Origin: Chlorobium sp.
Lineage (GTDB): Bacteria > Bacteroidota > Chlorobiia > Chlorobiales > Chlorobiaceae
Direction of reading: 5' to 3'
Assembly (NCBI GenBank): GCA_028280025.1
Contig: JANQMO010000056.1
Location: 1 to 10,253, forward strand
DNA length: 10,253 nt
Shown: one piece after another, positions 1 through 5,708 of the stretch
Layout of the letters: the number at the start of each line of letters is the position of its first letter
Numbering within the stretch: position 1 is the stretch's first letter
Position numbers and translations under genes: made by a program
Notes under the pieces: model-generated
Database searches by the model: none
What the model saw: only the letters and a program-made list of their open reading frames with translations
Told to the model about the DNA's origin: nothing

Positions 1-1214
1 ATGGTAATGGCGCCTTTATCGATATCCCAAAAACGGGGCAGCAACCTCGCCACGGTACTTTTACCGGCCCCGCTCGGTCCGACAAGGGCGGTGGAGGTAC
101 CGGGAAGAGCTGTGAAACTCACGCCGCTCAGGGCTTTCTCTTCTCGGTTTTCATAAGAGAAGTCAACGTCATCGAATCGTATGGTCATCTCGCCGGGGAC
201 TTCACCCCGCTCCACATAGGACATGGTCGGCAGGGAGAGAATTTCTTCGATACGATTGGCGGCGGTTTTGGACTTTCTCAAAAAGTTGTTCAGCCACATG
301 AGCGGCATGAAGGAATCTACCATGGCCGTCGAAATAAAAAGCATCGCCACAAGGGTCGGTACGGAAAGGGTTCCCTCGCTGATAAAGAAGATTCCCCCCG
401 CAATGACGGCCGCCATCGTGGGAAGCGGACCGAATATGATCATTGAAAGCCTCGATGGTGTGCTGCACTTGGCCATCCATTTGATAAATACCGCCTGGAA
501 ACTCTCCAGGGCCTTATGATAGCGCTTGAAAGAGCTGGTTCCGTCATCAAAGGTTCTGACCACGACCATGGCCTGGATAAACTCGATCACCGCCGCGTTG
601 ATTTTGCCAAGACTCGCATCATACTCCTGTCGAATCTCACCGTAGTCTTTCATGGCGATGCTCATCAGTATCATGCCGACGATCAACACGACCAGCGCAA
701 TGAGGGCCAGACGCCAATCGATAACAAAAATCAGAATGAGGCTGACAACCGGAGCGGCGAAGCTCCGCCCGATCATGGGGGTGCTGTCGGCGACAAAAGT
801 ATGGAGGTTTTTTACATCGTCAAGAACCACTTTTTTCAGCGCCCCCGTACCATTGGTAATGATATAGCCCAGAGGCAGCTGCGCCATATGTTCGGCAAGT
901 TTTGTGCGCAGATCGACTTCAAGCTCAAAGGCGCCCAGGTGTGAAACAGCAAAGGCGATCGACGATAGGATAAATGCCGAAAGGCCTACGGCTCCTACGC
1001 CAGCGAGAGTGCCCGTGAGACTCCAGTTTATACCCATGAAAAGCAGACTGCCGCCGTTAAGCAGCACCGCAACCAGAAGCGAAAGCAGAAGGAGCGTCGC
1101 AATCGTGGCGATCGAACCAAAGGCATGGAGTATCATGGCGCTATAGATATGGGTCTTGACCGGCTTTATAATACGCCATAAAACACCATCACCTTCTGAT
1201 TGTTTAATGGACAT
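1..1214 (-). CDS. Exporter-fold ABC transporter, fused membrane and ATPase domains (3' end cut by window)
   Basis: This is an inner-membrane ABC half-transporter: a type-1 six-helix membrane domain (about residues 20-300) followed by an ATPase domain starting near residue 337. Hydrophobic stretches include residues around 25-55 and the LILIFVIDWRLALIALVVLI segment. In the ATPase part I see the A-loop region (DVDFSYENREEKAL) and Walker A, GPSGAGKST, at residues 379-387. The frame runs off the window after codon 404, so signature, Walker B and H-loop lie outside. The ATG at 1214 is the first in-frame start. It has no clear Shine-Dalgarno sequence, so the start is moderately certain. It lies 74 nt downstream of the TonB receptor gene. 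Such half-transporters work as dimers, so a partner gene may follow beyond the edge. The family contains drug/lipid exporters and also siderophore importers (YbtPQ, IrtAB). The receptor neighbour favours a role in uptake, which is an inference. Confidence 0.9.
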   Translation of the reverse strand, partial: MSIKQSEGDGVLWRIIKPVKTHIYSAMILHAFGSIATIATLLLLSLLVAVLLNGGSLLFMGINWSLTGTLAGVGAVGLSAFILSSIAFAVSHLGAFELEVDLRTKLAEHMAQLPLGYIITNGTGALKKVVLDDVKNLHTFVADSTPMIGRSFAAPVVSLILIFVIDWRLALIALVVLIVGMILMSIAMKDYGEIRQEYDASLGKINAAVIEFIQAMVVVRTFDDGTSSFKRYHKALESFQAVFIKWMAKCSTPSRLSMIIFGPLPTMAAVIAGGIFFISEGTLSVPTLVAMLFISTAMVDSFMPLMWLNNFLRKSKTAANRIEEILSLPTMSYVERGEVPGEMTIRFDDVDFSYENREEKALSGVSFTALPGTSTALVGPSGAGKSTVARLLPRFWDIDKGAIT

Positions 1215-1216
1215 AG

Positions 1217-1244
1217 TGCATAACAAAAGGTTAAAGGTTGTCAA
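1217..1244 (-). promoter_or_regulatory. Possible sigma-70-type promoter before the ABC half-transporter gene
   Basis: On the minus strand a perfect -35 hexamer TTGACA (1239-1244) is followed after 16 nt by TATGCA (1217-1222), a poor -10. A start site 6-8 nt further on would fall at the ATG at 1214, giving an almost leaderless message. The hexamer could equally be chance in a short spacer, and the gene may simply be cotranscribed with the receptor upstream. Confidence 0.18.
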
Positions 1245-1288
1245 CAAACATACCCGGACAGCAAGCCCTTCAAACTGAGCTCACGATA

Positions 1289-3454
1289 TCAGAAGCTGTA
1301 GCGAGCACCGACCCCGAAGGTTCTCGGCTCATTGAAAGTCGCAATGGCAAGAGGGCCACCAGCCCGATATCCAACAATGAACCTTTCATCGGTAAGGTTC
1401 TTGCCATACGCATAGACTTCCCAGCGATCATCCATGTAACCGATGCGTGCAAAAACCGTGGTATAGGCATCGCGCTTGACAATGCCCTCGCTACCGCTGA
1501 AGAACGAGGTCTCACCTGTCATATTCACATCAGCACGACCGTAAACGCCATTCGGATGGTAGTAGGCCGCCCCAAGATTTAGAGTGTAGTCAGGAGTTTG
1601 TTCAATTCTCTCCCCATCATACGTAACTCCACCGCCCGCATCATAGTCATCGTATTCCGCGTCAATCAAACCGACTGATGCATCCAACTGAAATGCGTCG
1701 GTCACCCGGTAAGCCGCTTCGAGTTCCACTCCCATGGAATGGGCTTTGTCGGCATTGTCAGCAAAGAACTGGAAGCTTTCATTTACTAAGAAAATATGGA
1801 TGTCTTTGATATCCATGTAGAACACGGCTGCCCCAAGCGTCAGCTTCCCGGTCTGCGCCTTGAGTCCAATCTCGTAGTTGGTGGATATCTGGGGCTCGAA
1901 GGCATTGTCTTCGAGGGAGCCCTCTTCGGAATAATAATTGAAGCCGCCCGGCATGTAGCCTTTGGAATAACTCAAATAGGTGCTCCAGTTGTCGTTGAGC
2001 GTATAATTGAGGGCCACCCTGGGCAGAAACTCTGTCCACTCTTTTTCTCCATCAAGAGTATTTTTAGTTCCACTAAATAATACAGGAAATCCGGTGACAG
2101 GATCGATTACCGGAAAGCCGGTAACAGGATCGATTACAAGCTCGTTTTTTACAATAAAATCCAGATCAATATCCTTTTTGATACACTGGTAACGTCCGCC
2201 CAGGGTCAGGTCCAATCGGTCTGTCACCGGATAGATGATCTGCCCGAAAACCGCAGCTGTTTCATTATTGGAATCAGAATTGGCACTTTTATAGGTGCCG
2301 AAAAATTCATTACCGTAGGGGCCCTGATTGCGCTCACTCGTGTCCAGGTAAACCCCGGCAACATACTTCAACCCGTCGCTGTTATTGCTCTTGAGCGTCA
2401 GTTCCTGAGTCCACTCTTCGGTTTCATGAACGTCGAACTGATAACCACCGAAAAGAAGCGGATCGTTACCCAAATCACCATCATAGATACCATCCACTTC
2501 CAGATGCCTGCGAGTCGTCACTGAAGCGACCGTAAAATCCCCGAAATCGTAAGCCAGCTGCAGGGCTTGTGAATTGACCTTCAGCTTCTCCCTGGTATCA
2601 ATCTCAGTGATCACATTTGCAGCATCATCAGCGTTGAAGTCCGAAAAAGAACCAAAGGCGATCCCGTAACCATTCTGGCCCCAGGCATCAGTATAGTCTC
2701 TGGAATAAGTGAATTTAACACCGAATTCTTCTGTTGGCTGATAAAGCAGATAGCTACTCAAACGCCAATCTTCAAGCTTACCGGCATCCTTTTCACTTCC
2801 GGGAAAACTATTGGTTTGCCAGCCATCATCCGCACGGTATTGCCCATTCAAACCAAAATAAAGCACATCTTTCGCGAGCGCACCGCTAGTATTGAACCTG
2901 AACTCTCGAAAGTCATAGCTGCCATACTCGGCCCCGGCTTTGCCAGACCACTCGTTCGTGGGCTCTTTGGACACCACGTTTATCACGCCCCCAATGGCAT
3001 CCTTGCCGTATAGTGTCCCCTGTGGACCCCGCAGGACTTCAATGCGCTCGATATTGGCAAGAGATATATCAAAACCGGTAACATTGCTGTAAGGAAGCCC
3101 GTCAACATAGATAACAACCGGATTGTTGTTGGTAAAAACGGAGGTATTCAGACCACGAATATTGGCCTGTACTCTGGTGGAGCTGCCATACGTTTGCAGA
3201 TTCATATTGGGAGTGCTCGTGATAACATCCCCAACACCCTTGATTCCCCTTTCTTCGATCACGGCATCATCATATATTGATACGCTCTGCGGCACATCTT
3301 TGATATCCTCCTCGATTTTATTGGCAGTCACAGTCATTTCCGGCATTTCTATCGCAACACCCGCCTCTTCCTCACTGCACCATGAAGTGGCCGGCACAAA
3401 GGAGCAGGCAGAGCTTACACAAAATGCAAACACCATTATTTTCCAAAAACGCAT
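1289..3454 (-). CDS. TonB-dependent outer-membrane receptor (siderophore/metal-complex type)
   Basis: This is a complete 721-residue receptor that would import a ligand across the outer membrane using TonB/ExbBD energy. A signal peptide (residues 1 to about 24-26, with a hydrophobic stretch MVFAFCVSSACSFV) is followed by a TonB-box-like EMTVTA at 39-44. The plug domain spans about 48-165 and carries the hallmark IERIEVLRGPQGTLYG (135-150) followed by GGVINVVSKEP. The rest is a 22-strand-type barrel ending in EPRTFGVGARYSF, with the terminal aromatic residue expected for BAM recognition. GGGGA about 7 nt before the ATG supports the start. The gene follows methyltransferase 3515-4339 by 60 nt, so the two are probably one operon. 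Residues 440-457 contain a duplicated nonapeptide in a likely extracellular loop. The ligand is not identifiable: the family covers siderophores, heme, cobalamin and others, and no cobalamin riboswitch is visible upstream. Confidence 0.95.
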   Translation of the reverse strand: MRFWKIMVFAFCVSSACSFVPATSWCSEEEAGVAIEMPEMTVTANKIEEDIKDVPQSVSIYDDAVIEERGIKGVGDVITSTPNMNLQTYGSSTRVQANIRGLNTSVFTNNNPVVIYVDGLPYSNVTGFDISLANIERIEVLRGPQGTLYGKDAIGGVINVVSKEPTNEWSGKAGAEYGSYDFREFRFNTSGALAKDVLYFGLNGQYRADDGWQTNSFPGSEKDAGKLEDWRLSSYLLYQPTEEFGVKFTYSRDYTDAWGQNGYGIAFGSFSDFNADDAANVITEIDTREKLKVNSQALQLAYDFGDFTVASVTTRRHLEVDGIYDGDLGNDPLLFGGYQFDVHETEEWTQELTLKSNNSDGLKYVAGVYLDTSERNQGPYGNEFFGTYKSANSDSNNETAAVFGQIIYPVTDRLDLTLGGRYQCIKKDIDLDFIVKNELVIDPVTGFPVIDPVTGFPVLFSGTKNTLDGEKEWTEFLPRVALNYTLNDNWSTYLSYSKGYMPGGFNYYSEEGSLEDNAFEPQISTNYEIGLKAQTGKLTLGAAVFYMDIKDIHIFLVNESFQFFADNADKAHSMGVELEAAYRVTDAFQLDASVGLIDAEYDDYDAGGGVTYDGERIEQTPDYTLNLGAAYYHPNGVYGRADVNMTGETSFFSGSEGIVKRDAYTTVFARIGYMDDRWEVYAYGKNLTDERFIVGYRAGGPLAIATFNEPRTFGVGARYSF
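2084..2137 (-). repeat. 27-bp tandem duplication inside the receptor gene
   Basis: Two adjacent 27-bp units (2111-2137 and 2084-2110) each encode VIDPVTGFP, residues 440-448 and 449-457. The units match at 24 of 27 bases and all three differences are at synonymous third positions (GTT/GTC, GGC/GGA, CCG/CCT). The segment lies in the barrel between strands, probably in a surface loop. The silent-only divergence suggests an older duplication kept under protein-level constraint rather than a fresh replication slip. Confidence 0.9.
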
Positions 3455-3514
3455 TCCCTTTTCCCCAGTTATGTTATGGGCATATCAACTGCCCTGTTGT
3501 TTGAAAGACAATAA

Positions 3515-4339
3515 TTAACGGGAAGGTCCGATTCTCATATGCACCATCGAGCACACACCCAGCATATCCGTAATGGCTCCCATGATTTTAAATTGCAGCG
3601 CAACCCCTTTTTTCATTCCCTTTGACATGGGGACTGCACGTATCACCCTGATCCTTTTATCCCACTTTTCGAGAGACGCTACCGGCTTCAGTCCCCATCC
3701 GCCATCCATGGACATACCCATACCGCCTTTTTTCAATACCTGCTTTTTCGCGATCTTCATTCCCATAGGCGAGAGCGCATCGAAGAAAAAATCGCATTCG
3801 TTGAAATGATCTGCCGCTTTCATGAAAAATGTTTTGATCTGTTCTTCATTGAAATACATGAACACACCCCCGGCCAGGAACAGCAAACCGTCCCGAACCT
3901 CTATTTCCTCAAACCATGCAGTATCCAAAAAAGAGGAAGCAATGCTTTTGTGCCTGTCGCTGTCTTCATAGAAGTTCTTTCTCAGCTCAATCACATCCGG
4001 CAGGTCAAGTTCATAAAACATGATCGTACCGTTATCAATACGGCTGAAGGTGGTGTCCATTCCGCAGCCGATATTGACTATGGTCGCTTCGGGGTGTTTT
4101 TTTATGAACTCACGAGCCACTCTGTCTGTATGCAGACTTCGTGCGACCCAGCCATGCTGAGACATGGCCTGGGTTTTTTCGATATCCGAAAAATCGTAGT
4201 CAATTGCTTTGATAATTTCCACGGCCTTCTCGTCAACCAGCCGTGGATTTTTCTTTTGTGTTTCATAGGCTCTGCCCCATAAAGGCAGTAGAAGGGTTTC
4301 CTCAATAGAGCCTGTCTTGATCTTGATTTTTTGAGCCAT
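3515..4339 (-). CDS. Class I SAM-dependent methyltransferase, TcmP/LCM family (paralogue 1)
   Basis: This 274-residue cytoplasmic protein resembles the leucine-carboxyl-methyltransferase fold group that includes the polyketide O-methyltransferase TcmP. The SAM-binding motif I is IVNIGCGMDT, with the glycine-rich core at residues 91-96. It is followed by ELDLPDVIELR, which carries the acidic residue expected to hold the SAM ribose, and then FLAGGVFMYFNEEQI, the typical post-motif segment of the family. The N-terminal ETLLLPLWGRA is shared with paralogue 2 at 4876-5706. The C-terminal third is methionine-rich, including GGMGMSMDGGW at 205-215. AAGGA about 9 nt before the ATG supports the start. 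It is the first gene of a likely operon with the TonB receptor and ABC half-transporter. The substrate is unknown; a carboxylate or hydroxyl on an imported or secreted small molecule would fit the family and the neighbours. Confidence 0.88.
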   Translation of the reverse strand: MAQKIKIKTGSIEETLLLPLWGRAYETQKKNPRLVDEKAVEIIKAIDYDFSDIEKTQAMSQHGWVARSLHTDRVAREFIKKHPEATIVNIGCGMDTTFSRIDNGTIMFYELDLPDVIELRKNFYEDSDRHKSIASSFLDTAWFEEIEVRDGLLFLAGGVFMYFNEEQIKTFFMKAADHFNECDFFFDALSPMGMKIAKKQVLKKGGMGMSMDGGWGLKPVASLEKWDKRIRVIRAVPMSKGMKKGVALQFKIMGAITDMLGVCSMVHMRIGPSR

Positions 4340-4477
4340 ATCTCATTTTCCTTGTTGATCAGGTCAGTTCAAAACAGCATACTTCCAAACCGTCCCGTAT
4401 GCATCTTTTACTTTTTCTCATCGTATCTCCCCGTTTGCCGGATGCCCGGATTACGGCGAAGCATTACAATACAGCTT

Positions 4478-4614
4478 ACAGGGCGCCTCTAAAAACTTAT
4501 TGCACTCCCAAATTGCTGCGTTGTCCCGACCTGTCGGGACTCCGGTTTCTGCACTCCATCCGCCTTACACCCCGATGGAATCGGGACTCTTGACAATACA
4601 GAGAGGCACCCTGT
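4478..4614. repeat. Intergenic repeat element, copy A, with terminal inverted repeats
   Basis: A 137-bp non-coding element is bounded by 13-bp inverted repeats ACAGGGCGCCTCT (4478-4490) and AGAGGCACCCTGT (4602-4614), with one mismatch. Inside are an 8-bp-arm hairpin GTCCCGAC-CT-GTCGGGAC (4523-4540) and a second small hairpin CCCGA/TCGGG (4571-4585). A 31-bp core (4540-4570) matches copy B (9987-10017) at 26 positions, in the same orientation. It encodes no protein. The layout is that of a MITE-like or REP-like dispersed element that could fold as a long stem in RNA. I recall similar sequences in green sulfur bacteria, but this is unchecked. Confidence 0.75.
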
Positions 4615-4839
4615 GCTGCTATCGATTATCACTGCTTTCATTTTGAGGATAGTACCGTTTACAGGAAGTAAAAAAAGGCGCCCATACCATGGACACATAA
4701 GGCACAATCTTCATACCCGGCAGTTGGACATACGAAAACGAACAATAACCCCCCCAGGAAAGAAGATACCCCGGGGTTTACCGAAGGAGATTAACAACGC
4801 TGACACGAGAGTGCCATGTGTTATTTGAAACATACAAAC

Positions 4840-4866
4840 TATTTTTATTTAGATAAAATAAAAATA
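4840..4866. promoter_or_regulatory. AT-only inverted repeat, possible operator
   Basis: A perfect inverted repeat has 11-bp arms TATTTTTATTT (4840-4850) and AAATAAAAATA (4856-4866) around the 5-nt centre AGATA, 9 nt downstream of the stop of the methyltransferase at 4876-5706. It could be a site for a dimeric regulator controlling the downstream methyltransferase/receptor unit. It is AT-rich like Fur operators but does not fit the GATAAT hexamer array well. A stem made only of A-U pairs is a poor intrinsic terminator. Chance in an AT-rich stretch is possible. Confidence 0.35.
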
Positions 4867-4875
4867 AAGCGCTTT

Positions 4876-5706
4876 TTAATCGATACTCAAAAGCACGATT
4901 CCCGGTGCGAGTCGATTGGCAATCCAGGTGAATTTCGACAGCCGGGAATAAGGGCGCATTCTATCCGGAAACGGATCGGAAAAGGTCATTTTTCTCTTCA
5001 GCCGGCAGCGCGGATGAATCTCGTTAAACCACTCATAATCCTCGTAATTCAGGCCCCACGGCATAACCGGTGCTGTATAGGTTCTGGTTACCTTCATGCC
5101 CCTGATGCTTTTTCGTGAAAACCAGACAGGAATGACATCGAACATCACAAGGCTGTCCCGAAAATAGTCGGCAATACGGTACAACAGCTCTCTGACCTCA
5201 TCTTCGGTAAAATACATGAGTACTCCAGCCATGATGATGAACGCTTTTGACCCTTGCGGGATATTTTGCAGCCAAAGCTCGTCGAGGGCGGAACTGCTGA
5301 TGTTCTCCATCCGCTCTTCGACCGGCAATAACTGTTTTCGCACCTCGATACTCTCCGCGACATCCACGGAAATCCAGTGCAGTGTTCCGTTATCAACACG
5401 CCAGAACTGTGTATCCAGGCCTTCTCCCAGGGAAACCGCTGTTCCATCAGGGTTCTTTTCGAGCCAGAGTTTCAGTTCATCGTCAATCACCCTTGCCCGC
5501 ACCGCATGCCCGGCGCTGGGCTTACCGAAACTCCCCTTGAAATCATAGTCGATACGTTCAACCAGATCGGCGGACATGGGATCGTCGATGAGGCGATCTT
5601 TTCGCTTCTGTTCCGCAGCCCTGTTCCATAATGGCCAGAGAAGGGTTTCGGGAACCCCCTCCAGATTTACGGCCTCTGTATTACGTGTATCTTTTTCCTG
5701 CTGCAT
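4876..5706 (-). CDS. Class I SAM-dependent methyltransferase, TcmP/LCM family (paralogue 2)
   Basis: This 276-residue cytoplasmic methyltransferase is paralogous to the product of 3515-4339. Shared blocks include ETLLWPLWNRA near the N-terminus, RIDYDF, the SAM motif AVSLGEGLDT (glycine-rich core 94-99), RVDNGTLHW, SIEVRKQLLP and IIMAGVLMYFTEDEV. Motif I has Glu95 where paralogue 1 has Cys92; the glycines and the following DT are kept, so SAM binding looks intact. The C-terminal third differs strongly from paralogue 1, suggesting a different substrate. The ATG at 5706 begins 2 nt after the permease stop and has only a weak ribosome site, which points to translational coupling with the ABC-2/M1-like permease. 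That makes it the last gene of the ATPase-permease-methyltransferase unit. The substrate is unknown. Confidence 0.88.
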   Translation of the reverse strand: MQQEKDTRNTEAVNLEGVPETLLWPLWNRAAEQKRKDRLIDDPMSADLVERIDYDFKGSFGKPSAGHAVRARVIDDELKLWLEKNPDGTAVSLGEGLDTQFWRVDNGTLHWISVDVAESIEVRKQLLPVEERMENISSSALDELWLQNIPQGSKAFIIMAGVLMYFTEDEVRELLYRIADYFRDSLVMFDVIPVWFSRKSIRGMKVTRTYTAPVMPWGLNYEDYEWFNEIHPRCRLKRKMTFSDPFPDRMRPYSRLSKFTWIANRLAPGIVLLSID

Positions 5707-5708
5707 GG

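Larger units (their letters stand above)
4340..4875. other. Intergenic region between the two methyltransferase genes
   Basis: These 536 bp separate the end of the ABC-2/methyltransferase unit from the start of the methyltransferase/receptor unit and contain no credible gene. From right to left they hold an AT-only inverted repeat (4840-4866), a GC palindrome ACCCCGGGGT (4768-4777), repeat element A (4478-4614), a short CCGG-ATGC-CCGG inverted repeat (4439-4450), and a 6-bp stem GCATAC/GTATGC (4377-4382 with 4397-4402) that would lie in the leader of the gene at 3515-4339. The leader stem has a 14-nt loop and no U-run in the minus direction, so it is not a convincing terminator. I could not pick a clear promoter, although this region must contain one if the downstream unit is transcribed separately. 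Open frames across it overlap the repeat and look spurious. Confidence 0.6.

Noticed and set aside
3455..3514. Fur box or riboswitch before the TonB receptor
   Set aside because: The 60-nt spacer has a small GGGCA/TGCCC hairpin but no good Fur hexamers, and it is too short for a cobalamin riboswitch. No B12-box-like sequence was found there or in 4340-4480.
4747..4778. Possible intrinsic terminator after methyltransferase 2 (AACCCC...GGGGTT)
   Set aside because: The stem is only 6 bp with a long loop, competes with the palindrome ACCCCGGGGT, and is not followed by a proper U-run on the minus strand.
4399..4828. Short open frames on both strands in the intergenic region (4399-4593, 4489-4707, 4613-4828)
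   Set aside because: They cross repeat element A or its flanks, lack ribosome sites and resemble no protein family.
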